From an uncultured Sphingomonadaceae bacterium (GTDB taxonomy: Bacteria > Pseudomonadota > Alphaproteobacteria > Sphingomonadales > Sphingomonadaceae): a stretch of 64,000 bases of DNA. Shown here piece after piece: positions 9,844 to 20,068 of the stretch (its first letter is position 1; every line of letters begins with the position of its first letter). The position numbers and the translations under genes are program-made. The notes beneath the pieces are model-generated. The model was not told the DNA's origin, ran no database searches, and saw only the letters and a list, made by a program, of their open reading frames with translations. The stretch is from assembly GCA_947499255.1 (NCBI GenBank), contig CANMNF010000002.1, positions 384,430 to 448,429 on the forward strand, written 5' to 3'.

Positions 9844-11487
9844 TCAGGCTGCGCGGCGATCATTGGCATCGGCCTTTGCATCAGCATCATCGCCCGCATC
9901 ATCATCAGCAACGCGTTGTGGCACATCGCGCACAGAGGATAGCGCAGCGGCCTGATCTTCGCTCACGCGCTTTTGACCTTCGGGCAAAGTCTTCTTAGCC
10001 CCTTCATCGCCAGCCTCATGATACTCCGCATCTTCATTGACACACCACGTGTCATAGATGCGCTTTCCAGCGATAATGTTTTCGGTCGTCAGCATCGCTG
10101 TCATCATGGCGTGATCCTGATTGTTATAACGGTGCATCCCATTGCGCCCGACAAGGTGCAAAGTGGGGTGCTGCGCTTCCAATTCGGCGCGCATCGCATC
10201 GACATTGTCAGCATAATCCTCGTCATAAACGGGATAGGCTTTTTCCTGACGAACCACCGCGCCGCCGATCACTTTCTTGGGATCGACAAGGCCCAGAATG
10301 TCCATGTCCTTAGTGGCCAGCGCGACGAGATCATCATCGCTCATCGACCACAGACCATCACCTTCGAAGCAGAAATATTCAAGACCAACGCAGGCCACAT
10401 CATCATCCGGCACCATTTCAGGAGACCAGCTGCGGAAGTTTTGCACGCGGCCAACCTGCACCTTTTCATCATGAATATAGATCCAGTTGTCGGGGAACAG
10501 ATCATCCGATTTCATCATCAGCGCCACGGTGAGGAAATCGCGATATTTCAGATTGCTCGCTTCAAGCGTTGTGGCCGGAAGGGGATGCATGCGGGCGGCC
10601 AATTGGCGCATCGGGGCAGAGCTGATTGCATGAGCCGCTTCGATCACGACTTCGCCATCCTTGCCCTCAGCGCTCATGCGCCAGCGGTCTTGGCCATCGG
10701 CAGAATTGATTTTGGCGAGCTGCTTGAGCGCATGGCCCATGATGACCTGCCCCTTGCCAGTGGCGAGGATCTTGTCGCGCGCTGCTTCCCACATCATTCC
10801 GGGGCCTTGGCGCGGATAGCGGAAGGTTTCGAGCAAAGTCTTGGCCTGCTTACCACTGCCATCGTTCAATTTGTTGAGGCCCAGCGAACGCTTCACCCCA
10901 TCGACAACCGCGCTCCATAAAGAGAGGCCCTTGATCCGCTGTGCCGCCCAATCCGCGCTCATCTCATCGCACGGCATGCCCCACACTTTCTCGGTATAGG
11001 TCTTGAAGAAGATCGAATAGAGCCGCTTGCCAAACTGGTTGGTGGTCCAATCTTCAAAGCTCTTCACCTCTTTGATCGGAAACACTTTATATTGCAGGTA
11101 GCTCGCCATGCACAAGGTAGAGCGCCAAATGCCCAGATTGCGCAAAGCCTCAAAGGCGCGCAGCGGGTAGGAATAGAATTTGCCTTCATAATAGATGCGG
11201 CTCATGCGTGGGCGCTGGATGAAATCATCGGGCAGGATTTCATTCCACAGGTCTACGACTTCCTGGCTTTTGGAAAAGAAGCGGTGCCCGCCAATGTCAA
11301 AGCGGTATCCGTCATGCTCCACCGTCCGGCTGATGCCGCCGACATAGGTTTCATCCTGTTCGATGATGGCAACGCTCTTGCCCGCTTTGGTCAAAAGATA
11401 GCCAGCGGTCAGGCCCGCAGGCCCGGCTCCGATGATTGCAACATCCACAGCGATTGTTGTTCCTGTGGTCGCGCCGGTATTGCTCAT
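9844..11487 (-). CDS. NAD(P)/FAD-dependent oxidoreductase, amine oxidase / UDP-galactopyranose mutase-like
   Basis: A 547-residue flavoprotein with an N-terminal FAD-binding motif [15 protein letters not shown] (about residues 18-32) and the [12 protein letters not shown] motif characteristic of the protoporphyrinogen oxidase / UDP-galactopyranose mutase-like group. The C-terminal part ends with the second FAD contact ([16 protein letters not shown]), then a low-complexity Asp/Ala tail. gggggc lies six bases before the ATG. It heads the operon with GtrA and the GT-C-like protein, which points to modification of a sugar or lipid-linked intermediate. The exact substrate is unknown. Confidence 0.85.
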   Translation of the reverse strand: MSNTGATTGTTIAVDVAIIGAGPAGLTAGYLLTKAGKSVAIIEQDETYVGGISRTVEHDGYRFDIGGHRFFSKSQEVVDLWNEILPDDFIQRPRMSRIYYEGKFYSYPLRAFEALRNLGIWRSTLCMASYLQYKVFPIKEVKSFEDWTTNQFGKRLYSIFFKTYTEKVWGMPCDEMSADWAAQRIKGLSLWSAVVDGVKRSLGLNKLNDGSGKQAKTLLETFRYPRQGPGMMWEAARDKILATGKGQVIMGHALKQLAKINSADGQDRWRMSAEGKDGEVVIEAAHAISSAPMRQLAARMHPLPATTLEASNLKYRDFLTVALMMKSDDLFPDNWIYIHDEKVQVGRVQNFRSWSPEMVPDDDVACVGLEYFCFEGDGLWSMSDDDLVALATKDMDILGLVDPKKVIGGAVVRQEKAYPVYDEDYADNVDAMRAELEAQHPTLHLVGRNGMHRYNNQDHAMMTAMLTTENIIAGKRIYDTWCVNEDAEYHEAGDEGAKKTLPEGQKRVSEDQAAALSSVRDVPQRVADDDAGDDADAKADANDRRAA

Positions 11488-11576
11488 GAATGCCCCCGAG
11501 TTTCTGGTCGAAACAGGGAGTGAAGGAAAATGGTTAGGAGGTGGTTAACACGGACCCTTTGGCCAAGTGAAAATGC

Positions 11577-12212
11577 CTATGGCGTGATGTTGAGCCGCTG
11601 GAGATCGCACACAATCCGCGCGAGTTCGCCAAACTGGAATGTCTCTTCGAAAATTAAGCCACATTGGCCGCCTCGGCGCCAGCGCACCTTGGCCTCGATT
11701 TCACGCAAGCCTTCGGCGCGCAGTTTGACACGTTGATCGATCGAGAAATGCTGCGGCGCTTCGACCTTCGCGCCTTGTTGAGAAATGTCCTGAATTGTAA
11801 CCGGCATGATTTGCAGCGAGGCAATTACTTCGGCTTCGGCTTGGAGATTGAGGCGGATGGCGCGTTTGGAATATCGGCTGGGCACTTCCACCACGCGCGC
11901 TACATTCACCGGGCTGCGAAAGCGGAAGCCTGCGCGGTCTTCTTCCTGCCAGACCATATCGGCTTCATACTGATCACCGTTTTGCAGTTCGATCATCATC
12001 GCTCCGCAATCGGGCAGGGTGTGAAATATCCGCGCGCTAAGTCCGCTTTCAGATACATCGCGGATGACACAAAGAAATTCGCCTTGAGGAGAGATCAGCT
12101 TTGCCGCGCGTATCAAAACGGTAAAGCGCGGCGCCGCACGCATTTCTGCGCTATTGCTGGCCTGCGCGGCGAGGCCGCTACTATTATCTCGGCGAAGAAG
12201 TTCGCGCATCAT
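11577..12212 (-). CDS. Tandem PilZ domain protein
   Basis: A 211-residue soluble protein with two PilZ-type modules. The first begins RAAPRFTVLIRAAKL, with a DVSESGLSARI motif, and the second begins SKRAIRLNLQAEAEV, with DISQQGAKVEA. PilZ domains usually bind cyclic di-GMP through an RxxxR and D/NxSxxG pair. In both copies the first motif is imperfect, so binding may be weak or lost in one. The start was placed at the ATG at 12212 (the next ATG at 12209 is equally likely), just after gggga. The longer frame from 12248 has no ribosome site. Confidence 0.8.
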   Translation of the reverse strand: MMRELLRRDNSSGLAAQASNSAEMRAAPRFTVLIRAAKLISPQGEFLCVIRDVSESGLSARIFHTLPDCGAMMIELQNGDQYEADMVWQEEDRAGFRFRSPVNVARVVEVPSRYSKRAIRLNLQAEAEVIASLQIMPVTIQDISQQGAKVEAPQHFSIDQRVKLRAEGLREIEAKVRWRRGGQCGLIFEETFQFGELARIVCDLQRLNITP

Positions 12213-12399
12213 AGTCCCCAAGCTTAATAAGCGTGCCAAGCACCCCAATGCCCGGCTTGTTCATTCCACTGACTATAGCTTTTACGGGATGGTGGTTTAT
12301 GAAGAGCTAAGCAAATTGTAGGTAATCGAATACTGATCATCTAGGCGCAATTTGATCTTTTATTTCAGTATCTTGCATAACACGTATATGCAACAGATG

Positions 12400-12485
12400 T
12401 GGTGCGGGCGGCGGGACTCGAACCCGCACGATCCGAGGATCAGGGGATTTTAAGTCCCCGGCGTCTACCATTCCGCCACGCCCGC
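12400..12485 (-). tRNA. tRNA-Leu(TAA)
   Basis: On the minus strand a complete class II cloverleaf is present: a 7-bp acceptor stem GCGGGCG/CGCCCGC, a D-arm, an anticodon loop CTTAAAA (anticodon TAA), a long variable arm typical of leucine tRNA, a T-arm with GGTTCGAGTCC, and an encoded ACCA end. It reads UUA codons. No integrated element is attached to it. Confidence 0.97.
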
Positions 12486-12559
12486 ACGAGCGCAAGAAAC
12501 CGCGCATTGCTAGCTGCGGGGCTCACGGATTTCCAGAGATGAAATTGAGATTTTGCGTG

Positions 12560-12838
12560 TTAGCTGTTGAGCCGTTCACGCATTTCCTTACCCGGCTTGA
12601 AATACGGGACCTTTTTCGCTGGCACCGAAACGGATTCGCCCGTGCGCGGATTGCGGCCCGTGCGCGCTTCGCGTTCGCGCGTTGAAAACGTGCCAAACCC
12701 GCGCAGTTCCACTCGGCCACCCTCGGCCAATCGTCGCGTGATTTCTTCAAAGAAAATGTCGACGACCTGTTCGACTTCTTCTGGTCGTAAATCTGGATTG
12801 TCTGCTGCCAAAGCCTGCAGAAGTTCCGACCTGATCAT
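12560..12838 (-). CDS. ihfB: Integration host factor subunit beta
   Basis: A 92-residue DNA-bending protein of the HU/IHF family. The flexible arm motif [10 protein letters not shown] and the preceding RGFGTF hallmark are intact, and the N-terminal IRSELL identifies the beta subunit. The start at 12838 gives the standard IHF-beta N-terminus and has gagg about five bases upstream. Together with IhfA it would bend DNA for recombination, replication and transcription. Island integrases often need IHF. Confidence 0.93.
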   Translation of the reverse strand: MIRSELLQALAADNPDLRPEEVEQVVDIFFEEITRRLAEGGRVELRGFGTFSTREREARTGRNPRTGESVSVPAKKVPYFKPGKEMRERLNS

Positions 12839-12994
12839 AATACCCTCGCTGCCAGCGGACATTACTGTCCTGTTGCCCCCGTCAGAATGCTCGACCCGGC
12901 AGCATCCTCACATTTGTTATATTGGCAGATTAGGTTCCACGGCGCAAACGCCAAGTCACGCCAAGCATCTTGAAAGCCCTGCAATTCGGCGGAT

Positions 12995-13333
12995 TTAAGC
13001 GTGATTCAGCAATTGCGCAGGCGATAATCCAAGCCGTTCCATGCGATTCTGAATTTCTGGCCATTCCTGTTTCAGGAAATTTTTCCGCTCACTTTCAAGC
13101 AATTGCGCAGCAGCGCCTTCGCGCACAAACATGCCAACACCGCGCTGCACCCGGATCAATCCATCGTTTTGAAATTGCTGATAAGCTTTCGCCACGGTGA
13201 GCGGGTTTGCCCCTTCTTGTGCCGCAAAGGCACGGACTGAAGGCAACATTGCGCCTTCTTTATAACGTCCATCAATAATGGCAGCGGCGATTTGTTCACG
13301 CAAACGAAGATAGACAGGACGAGTATCGCTCAT
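12995..13333 (-). CDS. GntR-family transcriptional regulator, YtrA type
   Basis: A 112-residue regulator with an N-terminal winged helix (LREQIAAAIIDGRY ... LPSVRAFAAQEGANPLTVAKAY) followed by a short helical tail. This is the architecture of the YtrA subfamily, which usually controls ABC transporter genes. The nearest gene is the divergent POT transporter, whose start lies 188 bp away. A role in its control is possible, but it is not the usual YtrA target. Confidence 0.85.
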   Translation of the reverse strand: MSDTRPVYLRLREQIAAAIIDGRYKEGAMLPSVRAFAAQEGANPLTVAKAYQQFQNDGLIRVQRGVGMFVREGAAAQLLESERKNFLKQEWPEIQNRMERLGLSPAQLLNHA

Positions 13334-13521
13334 AGGTGCTTCAGTGCCATAATACAGCGGCGCAGGTCAAGGGGAGCGCGCGCATCACGGCCGCTTTCCT
13401 CCAGCCGGTTTCCCAGATCGTTTCCCACGCAACGAATTGGGCTTGGCACGGGGGCTTGAGCCGCTAGGGTGCCGCGATTGGACGAGCGGCCATCAGGGCG
13501 GCGGATAACCGGGGACACCAG

Positions 13522-15150
13522 ATGAAAGAATTGGCCTTGTGGAATGAGGGCGACTGGGTTGCCGCCATTGCCACTGTGATCTTGATGGCTTTCCTGGCCG
13601 TTGGCCTGTTGATCGCTGTAAGCCGCAAGCCCGAGGCATTTGGCCACCCCAAAGGCCTTTACATGCTGTTCTTCGCAGAGATGTGGGAACGGTTCAGCTT
13701 TTATGGAATGCGGGCGTTGCTAATCTTCTACCTGACACAGCACTGGCTGTTCAGTGATGGGGAATCCAATGTGATTTACGGCGCTTATGGCGCCATGGTC
13801 TATGTCACCCCGATCTTGGGCGGGTGGCTGGCTGATCGCTATTTGGGCCAACGCAAAGCTGTGCTTTTCGGAGGTGTTCTGTTGACGCTGGGCCACCTCG
13901 CCATGGCGTTCGAAGGCGATGGCGGCCAATCCGATCCAACCATTAGCGTGTTCTGGTTGGCGCTCGCATTGATCATCGTGGGGTCCGGTTTCCTGAAAGC
14001 CAATATCTCTGTGATGGTGGGCCAACTTTACAAATTGACCGACGGCAGGCGCGATGCTGCATATACAATTTTCTACATGGGCATCAATGTTGGCGCTGCC
14101 GCTGGCACGATCCTTGTGGGATATCTCGGGCAGACGTTGGGCTGGGCATATGGTTTTGGTCTTGCTGGCATCGGGATGGTCGCAGGCCTGATAGTCTTTG
14201 CGCTTGGCAAGGCCGCGCTGCGCGGAACAGGTGAACCGCCTGCCTTCCTTGCGCCGAGCAAAGAATGGATGATTTATGCCGTTGGCATAGTCGCTGTCGC
14301 GATGATGTGGGGCCTGATCCAATATCGCGAGGTTATTCAAACCTTGCTGATCGTAACCGGCGTCAGCTTGCTGGGTTATGTTCTGTTTCAAGCCTTCAAG
14401 CTGGAAAAAGAGCCGCGTGAACGGATTTTTGCAATCCTTTTCCTCGTCGCGTTAAACCCGGTTTTCTGGGGTTTGTTCGATCAGGCAGGGGGAAGCCTTA
14501 ACCTGTATACAGATCGCTTTGTCGAGATTGGCGATGTGCCTGCTTCTGTCTTCCAGTCGATCAATCCGATTTATATCATCATCTTTGCACCGCTCTTCGC
14601 GATGGCTTGGCAATGGCTTGGCAATCGCGGGCTGGAGCCATCGGCCCCTGCGAAATTTGCGCTAGCGCTGTTTCAAGTCGGCGCGGGCTTTCTTGTCTTC
14701 GTATGGGGCGCGAACAGCGTCGGAATGGCCGCGATGACGCCGGTGCTCTTCGTCTTCCTGATTTATTTGCTGCACACCACAGGTGAGCTTTGCCTGTCGC
14801 CCGTCGGGCTGTCCGCCATGAACCGGCTTGCACCCGGATTTATGGCGTCGCTCATCATGGGCGCGTGGTTCTATATGACTGCGGTGGGTACCTATGTTGC
14901 TGGCAAAATCGGGGAGGCGACGGGCGGCGAAGATGGCGCAATGGACAAAGTAGCGACGCTGGATATTTATACGCAGATCGGGTGGATTGCGATCGGTGTG
15001 GGCGCAATTGTCTTGTTGCTCAGCCCGATTGTGAAACGGTGGATGCATCTCGATACGCTGGAAGATGATACAGCGGGCGGCGAACTTCTGGGCCAAGCCG
15101 AAGCGGGCGAACCGCAAGCTGCTGGTATCCATCCCGAAACCAAAGCGTAA
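13522..15150 (+). CDS. Peptide MFS transporter (POT/PTR family)
   Basis: Proton-coupled di/tripeptide symporter of the inner membrane, 542 residues with about 12-14 hydrophobic segments. The POT signature FFAEMWERFSFYGMRALL (about residues 50-67) includes the ExxER proton-coupling motif, and the second PTR motif appears around FYMGINVGAAAGTILVGYLG (about 178-197). ggggacacc lies upstream of the ATG. The gene is followed six bases later by the frameshifted nnrU. Confidence 0.92.
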   Translation: MKELALWNEGDWVAAIATVILMAFLAVGLLIAVSRKPEAFGHPKGLYMLFFAEMWERFSFYGMRALLIFYLTQHWLFSDGESNVIYGAYGAMVYVTPILGGWLADRYLGQRKAVLFGGVLLTLGHLAMAFEGDGGQSDPTISVFWLALALIIVGSGFLKANISVMVGQLYKLTDGRRDAAYTIFYMGINVGAAAGTILVGYLGQTLGWAYGFGLAGIGMVAGLIVFALGKAALRGTGEPPAFLAPSKEWMIYAVGIVAVAMMWGLIQYREVIQTLLIVTGVSLLGYVLFQAFKLEKEPRERIFAILFLVALNPVFWGLFDQAGGSLNLYTDRFVEIGDVPASVFQSINPIYIIIFAPLFAMAWQWLGNRGLEPSAPAKFALALFQVGAGFLVFVWGANSVGMAAMTPVLFVFLIYLLHTTGELCLSPVGLSAMNRLAPGFMASLIMGAWFYMTAVGTYVAGKIGEATGGEDGAMDKVATLDIYTQIGWIAIGVGAIVLLLSPIVKRWMHLDTLEDDTAGGELLGQAEAGEPQAAGIHPETKA

Positions 15151-15156
15151 GCGCCA

Positions 15157-15830
15157 ATGGACGCTGCTCTCACCCAGCTTGCCATTGCCAGTATCGCCTT
15201 TGTCGGCACGCATTTCCTATTGTCCCATCCGCTGCGCGCGCCTTTGGTCCGCGTGCTGGGCGAAAAGGGGTTTCTACCCGCCTATTCGCTGGTGGCATTG
15301 GGCACGATGGTTTGGATGGCGCAGAGCTTTAAAGCCGCTCCCGCTGCCGGATTGCCAGGAAGCGGGACGGTCGGCTGGATCATTGCCAGCGTGCTGACAT
15401 TGCTGGCGATGGTGCTGCTGATTGGATCGCTCTGGCGCAATCCGGCTTTGCCCAATCCGGGCGGTACACCGCAAGTGCCCAAAACCGCGCATGGTGTTTT
15501 TAATGTCACGCGCCACCCGATGATGTGGGGCATCGCTTTGTGGGAGGCCTCGCACATCCTTTTGTGGTGGAGCTGGCGCACGGTGATCGTTGCACTGGCA
15601 ATGCTGTTCTGGCGCTGGTCGGTTCTGCCTTACAGGATGCCAAGAAGCGGGCCACTCATGGCGAGATTTGGGCCGAGTGGGAGGCGAAGACGAACTATTG
15701 GCCGCGGCTTGGCGGGATAGCGAAAGTGAGCTGGCTGGTGTGGTTGGCAGCGATTGCTGTGTGGCTCGCCGCGACTTGGGCGCATGGGCCATTGGGCGAT
15801 GTGGTGGCAGGGATTTGGTTGTGGGTTTAG
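15157..15830 (+). pseudogene. NnrU family membrane protein, single-base frameshift
   Basis: Read as one product, this is a NnrU-like integral membrane protein of about 224 residues (the family is linked to nitric-oxide-related respiration genes). The N-terminal part (THFLLSHPLRAPLV, NVTRHPMMWGIALWEASH) is in the frame of 15157. After 15609 the family-like sequence continues in another frame as LALVGSALQDAKKRA ... AEWEAKTNYWPR ... DVVAGIWLWV, to 15830. Restoring one C after 15609 (ttctgg to ttcctgg) rejoins the two parts. It is either a genuine disrupted gene or a sequencing error; the 15157-15720 frame alone would end in an unrelated basic tail. Confidence 0.8.
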
Positions 15831-16624
15831 CGTCGGCGGTTTGACCGCACAGCTTGCAGAAACTGCGCGATGCGATCTTGCACGCCTTCATGCACAACAA
15901 GGTCATGACCCCAATTGGAATAGATTTCCAATTCAACACCATCGCGCGCAACGGCAAGATCTTGCGATTGATCGAGCGTGATGAGCTGATCGCGCTCACC
16001 ATGCAGGATAAGCACCGGCTCTGTAATCGCGGGGAACTTGGCGAGGTTGTCATAACGATCACGCAAAAGCAGCCGCACCGGGAGAAAGCGCATTTTGCGC
16101 GCTGCCGTTTCTTCCAAGCTGGCAAAGGGCGAAATAAGCACCAAAGCCAGCGCCTCTTCCTCACTCGCCAACTGAGTTGCTGGGCCAGAGCCGATGGAAT
16201 TGCCGACAATCACGATCTGCTCTGGCGAAGTGCCTTGGGCGATCAGCCAATCCCACGCACCGCGCGCATCGGCATAAAGCCCCGCCTCATGCGGGCTGCC
16301 CGGATTGCCGCCATATCCGCGATACTCCGCCGCCAAGACGCCGTATCCCAATCCCACAAGATCACGGGTCACATATTCAGTGGTCTGCCAATCGGCTCCA
16401 TTGCCATGAAAGAACAGCAAAGTCGGCCTGTCACCGCGCGGGGCGCGGTAGCCAGCGGAAAGCGTAAGGCCGTCTTGCGTCGTGTATTCAATAGGAGCAA
16501 AACCGGGTGCCGCTTCGGTGCGGACAGGCGGAATGGGATAGATCAGCGATCCTTGAAACGCCCACGCCAAGGCAACCAGCGCAAGATAGGCGAGCGGGAC
16601 GCCAATCAGCAACCCGGTCAGCAA
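15827..16624 (-). CDS. Alpha/beta hydrolase (Bem46-like)
   Basis: A 265-residue serine hydrolase with one N-terminal transmembrane segment (about residues 3-25), so it is probably membrane-anchored. The catalytic set is visible: oxyanion motif FFHGNGADW, nucleophile elbow GNSIGSG, Asp in LHGERDQLI, and His in NWGHDLVVHEG. No substrate can be given. The gene begins 15 bp after dxs and is probably transcribed with it. Confidence 0.85.
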   Translation of the reverse strand: MLTGLLIGVPLAYLALVALAWAFQGSLIYPIPPVRTEAAPGFAPIEYTTQDGLTLSAGYRAPRGDRPTLLFFHGNGADWQTTEYVTRDLVGLGYGVLAAEYRGYGGNPGSPHEAGLYADARGAWDWLIAQGTSPEQIVIVGNSIGSGPATQLASEEEALALVLISPFASLEETAARKMRFLPVRLLLRDRYDNLAKFPAITEPVLILHGERDQLITLDQSQDLAVARDGVELEIYSNWGHDLVVHEGVQDRIAQFLQAVRSNRRR

Positions 16625-16638
16625 TCGTTTACCGCCGC

Positions 16639-18573
16639 TCAGGCCCGCGCTTCCTCAACCCCGGCGCTATTGTGCCGCAGTGCGCCAAGCACCGTTTCAA
16701 CGATATGCGGGGCGTTCAATCCAGCCTCGTCATATTGTTTATCGGGTGCATCGTGATCGAGGAATGTGTCGGGCAGGCGCATAGTGCGGATTTTGAGGCC
16801 GTTATCAAGCAGCCCTGCATCGCTCGCCATAGTCAGCACATGTGCGCCCATGCCGCCGATGGCTGCTTCCTCAATCGTCACCACCACTTCATGCGTGGCG
16901 ATCAGCTTGCGGATCAGCTCTTCATCGAGCGGTTTGGCAAAGCGCATATCGGCAATGGTTGTCGCAAGGCCTTTGGCCTCCAGCGTTTCTGCCGCCTTGC
17001 GCGCTTCGCCCAGCCTTGCGCCGAGCGACAATAGCGCCACTTTGCCGCCGCTTTCGCTGCCAGCCACAATGCGGGCTTTGCCGATTGCCAGCTTTTCCAG
17101 CTGCTCTGGAATTTCAACGCCCACACCTGCGCCGCGAGGATAGCGAAAGGCGATAGGCCCATCGTCATACTCAGCCGCAGTGTAAGTCATATGCGCCAGC
17201 TCAGCTTCATCAGCCGCCGCCATCACCACGAAATTGGGCAGGCTGGCGAGATAGGTCACATCAAAGCTGCCTGCATGGGTCGCGCCATCCGCGCCGACCA
17301 GGCCAGCGCGATCAATGGCAAAGCGCACAGGCAAATTCTGGATCGCCACATCATGCACAACCTGATCGTAAGCGCGCTGCAAAAAGGTGGAATAAATCGC
17401 CGTGAAAGGACGCATACCTTGTGCCGCCAAACCAGCAGCAAAAGTCACGCCATGTTGTTCGGCAATGCCAACATCAAAAGTGCGTGTGGGATGCGCATTG
17501 GCGAATTTGTCAACGCCGGTGCCGCTGGGCATCGCCGCTGTGATTGCGCAGATACGGCTGTCTGTTTCCGCCAGCTTGGCCAGCGTTTCGCCAAAGACAT
17601 TTTGATAGGCGGGCGGGCCAGCTTTGGACTTTGCCTTTTCACCGGTCACAACATCGAATTTGGGGACGCCGTGATATTTGTCCGCGCTTTCTTCAGCAAA
17701 TTTATAGCCTTTGCCTTTGGTCGTCACGACATGGATCAGAACCGGGCCTTCTTCTGCATCGCGCACATTTTCAAGCACGGGCAGAAGATGATCAAGATTG
17801 TGGCCATCGATCGGGCCGACATAATAAAAGCCCAGCTCTTCAAACAAAGTCCCGCCTGTCACCAGACCGCGCGTAATCTCTTCCGCTTTGCCCAGCGAGC
17901 TATGGATCTTGCGTGAGATTTTGTTGGCAACTTTGGATGCGAGCGAGCGCAGGCCCAAATATTCGCTGCTCGATACCATCCGCGCGAGATAGGCAGACAG
18001 TCCGCCAACAGGCGGCGCGATCGACATGTCATTGTCATTCAGGATCACGACCAGACGATTGCCCGCCTGTTCGGCATTGTTCATCGCTTCATACGCCATC
18101 CCAGCGCTCATCGCGCCGTCACCGATCACAGCAATTGCTTTGCCCGGCTTGTCATTCAGCTTGTTGGCAATGGCAAAACCAAGGCCAGCGCTGATCGACG
18201 TTGAGCTGTGGGCAGCGCCAAACGGATCATATTCGCTTTCCGAACGCTTGGTAAAACCAGACAGACCACCGCCTTGACGCAAAGTGCGGATGCGATCGCG
18301 GCGTCCGGTCAGGATCTTATGCGGATAGGCTTGATGGCCCACATCCCAGATCAACCGATCATCAGGCGTGTTGAAAACATAATGGATGGCTGTCGTCAGC
18401 TCGACAACACCAAGACCTGAACCCAGATGGCCGCCTGTTGAACCGACCGCATCGATCATCTCGGCACGCAGCTCATCAGCCAGTTGGCGCAGCTTTTCAG
18501 GTGGCAGTTTGCGCAGATCGTCAGGTGTGTTGACGGTATCGAGCAGCGGGGTATCAGGTCGCGAAGTCATCAC
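16639..18573 (-). CDS. dxs: 1-deoxy-D-xylulose-5-phosphate synthase
   Basis: Condenses pyruvate with glyceraldehyde-3-phosphate using thiamine diphosphate, the entry step of the non-mevalonate isoprenoid pathway. At 644 residues it is full length. The TPP motif [17 protein letters not shown] is near residue 150. The transketolase middle domain carries [17 protein letters not shown], and a C-terminal transketolase fold follows. The start is one of two adjacent ATGs. The pathway feeds quinones, hopanoids and carotenoids in this group of bacteria. Confidence 0.97.
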   Translation of the reverse strand: MMTSRPDTPLLDTVNTPDDLRKLPPEKLRQLADELRAEMIDAVGSTGGHLGSGLGVVELTTAIHYVFNTPDDRLIWDVGHQAYPHKILTGRRDRIRTLRQGGGLSGFTKRSESEYDPFGAAHSSTSISAGLGFAIANKLNDKPGKAIAVIGDGAMSAGMAYEAMNNAEQAGNRLVVILNDNDMSIAPPVGGLSAYLARMVSSSEYLGLRSLASKVANKISRKIHSSLGKAEEITRGLVTGGTLFEELGFYYVGPIDGHNLDHLLPVLENVRDAEEGPVLIHVVTTKGKGYKFAEESADKYHGVPKFDVVTGEKAKSKAGPPAYQNVFGETLAKLAETDSRICAITAAMPSGTGVDKFANAHPTRTFDVGIAEQHGVTFAAGLAAQGMRPFTAIYSTFLQRAYDQVVHDVAIQNLPVRFAIDRAGLVGADGATHAGSFDVTYLASLPNFVVMAAADEAELAHMTYTAAEYDDGPIAFRYPRGAGVGVEIPEQLEKLAIGKARIVAGSESGGKVALLSLGARLGEARKAAETLEAKGLATTIADMRFAKPLDEELIRKLIATHEVVVTIEEAAIGGMGAHVLTMASDAGLLDNGLKIRTMRLPDTFLDHDAPDKQYDEAGLNAPHIVETVLGALRHNSAGVEEARA

Positions 18574-18647
18574 GCCGGTTTACACAGCCAATCCCTGACT
18601 GTCGATGAACCAATTATATGGGTAACAGATTGGATTGCGGCGCATTG

Positions 18648-19106
18648 TCAGGCGCATTCAGCGCACAGCCCGCGCAGCTCTACCACCGGACTAACATTGG
18701 AAAAGCCTGCTTGACGGCCCGCTTGGCGCAAGGCGCTCGTCACGCTTTCATCATCGAAATGATCGGTCTGCCCGCATTCATCACAAATGATGAAAATGCA
18801 ATCATGGCGGCATCCAGGATGTGTGTTCACCAGATAGGCATTTGCGCTTTCGATCCGGTTGGCCAGATTGGTCCGCACAAACAAATCAAGGATGCGGTAG
18901 ACACTGTTCGCCGCAACCCGTTTTTCGAGCATTTTGCCAACAATCTCAGCAATATCGTAAGCGCTGGCGGGGCGACCTTGTGCAGCGATGGCGCGAAAAA
19001 CCGTTTCGCGCATCGCGGTCCATTGTTCGCCTGCATCGGTTAGGATGCTGGCGGCTTCTTCGACCAGCTTATCGCCGGAATGCTCTTTATGTGCGTGGCT
19101 TGCCAT
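18648..19106 (-). CDS. Fur-family regulator, Zur-like
   Basis: A 152-residue metal-responsive repressor. The N-terminal winged helix (residues 25-90) is followed by the dimer/metal domain. The two cysteine pairs CDEC (about 108-111) and CAEC (148-151) form the structural zinc site found in Fur and Zur. The motif NSVYRILDLFVRTNLA and the many His/Cys residues resemble Zur more than Fur, but the metal specificity is an inference. Confidence 0.82.
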   Translation of the reverse strand: MASHAHKEHSGDKLVEEAASILTDAGEQWTAMRETVFRAIAAQGRPASAYDIAEIVGKMLEKRVAANSVYRILDLFVRTNLANRIESANAYLVNTHPGCRHDCIFIICDECGQTDHFDDESVTSALRQAGRQAGFSNVSPVVELRGLCAECA

Positions 19107-19151
19107 GGCGGCAATATAGTGTGCTGCGCCGCGCTGCGCAATTGCGGCGGA

Positions 19152-19829
19152 TTAGCCTGTGCGAAAGCGGCTGCGGAACAGTTCTGGAAAGTTCTCACGA
19201 AAGGCAGCAACTTTGGGCCCATCCCAGCGGCGAATATAGCCGTGGTCGGGATTCTTATGCGCAAAATCCTGGTGATAATCTTCCGCTGCATAGAATCGAC
19301 GATGCGATTCGATTTTGGCGACAATGGGCTTATCCCAAATGCCAGAGCGCTTCATTTGTTGCAGATATGCGCTTGCCACGGTGCGCTGTTCATCGGATAA
19401 AGGCACGATGGCCGTGCGGTATTCCTCGCCGCGATCAGGACCCTGGCGGTTGAGTAAAGTGGGGTCTGCAACCACTGAGAAGAGGATCTGCAAAAGCTGA
19501 TCATAACGCACAACGGAGGGGTCATAGGTTACCCGCACAACTTCGGCGTGATCAGTAAATCCGCTGGACACCAAATCATAGCGCGCCTGACGTGATGAGC
19601 CGCCGTGATAGCCAGATACTGCGCTGCTCACGCCGCGCGTATGGCTGAAAACTGCTTCCACGCCCCAGAAGCATCCGGCAGCAAAGATCGCGGTTTGCAA
19701 CCCGCTCTCATCGGCTTGGCGAGCGGCCGCAGGGGCATCAAAATCCACACCGGCAAGCGCCGGAGTGGCAGGCAATGTCAGTCCTGCCAGCGCAAGAGCT
19801 CCTACAGCCAAAGCTGTGCGAGCGGACAT
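19152..19829 (-). CDS. msrA: Exported peptide-methionine (S)-S-oxide reductase
   Basis: Reduces methionine-S-sulfoxide in proteins. From the ATG at 19829 the product has 225 residues, with a Sec signal peptide (hydrophobic GALALAGLTL, cleavage near PALA/G). The catalytic motif GCFWG is intact, as are GYHGGSS and YHQDF. aggag lies four bases before this ATG. An adjacent ATG at 19832 overlaps the stop of the mini-ORF upstream, so translation is probably coupled. The C-terminus lacks the extra resolving-cysteine motif seen in some longer forms. MsrB for the other isomer is at 7.1 kb, also exported. Confidence 0.93.
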   Translation of the reverse strand: MSARTALAVGALALAGLTLPATPALAGVDFDAPAAARQADESGLQTAIFAAGCFWGVEAVFSHTRGVSSAVSGYHGGSSRQARYDLVSSGFTDHAEVVRVTYDPSVVRYDQLLQILFSVVADPTLLNRQGPDRGEEYRTAIVPLSDEQRTVASAYLQQMKRSGIWDKPIVAKIESHRRFYAAEDYHQDFAHKNPDHGYIRRWDGPKVAAFRENFPELFRSRFRTG

Positions 19830-19933
19830 CATGCTCCTGTGATCTGCGGGCCGAGATGCACCGCCATCACCAAAGCAGTGACGCCAAATCCGAGCAGGAA
19901 GCTGCGATAAAGTTCGGGGGTGAAAAGGCTCAT
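19829..19933 (-). CDS. Possible 34-residue membrane mini-protein upstream of msrA
   Basis: A short frame starting ATG at 19933 and ending TGA at 19831-19829. It has one hydrophobic stretch (FLLGFGVTALVMAVHLG) after a short polar N-terminus, which fits a single-pass membrane peptide. Its stop overlaps the msrA start region (ATGATG), and the msrA ribosome site aggag lies within its last codons. This arrangement suggests a real, translationally coupled peptide. No family is recognised. Confidence 0.45.
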   Translation of the reverse strand: MSLFTPELYRSFLLGFGVTALVMAVHLGPQITGA

Positions 19934-20068
19934 GAGGGGATCCGTTGTTCTGTATGGTCATGCAACTGCATTCGTTCACCACATAGGAAACGGTTACTTT
20001 CATGCGCGTGAATTGTGCGAATTTTATCGCAGAACTGCCTCCGCTCGTCGCGAACGGGCTTTGGAAAG

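Noticed and set aside
9973-10920. 315-codon plus-strand frame over the FAD oxidoreductase
   Set aside because: Shadow of a well supported gene on the other strand; composition (His/Arg/Ile-rich) is typical of antisense translation.
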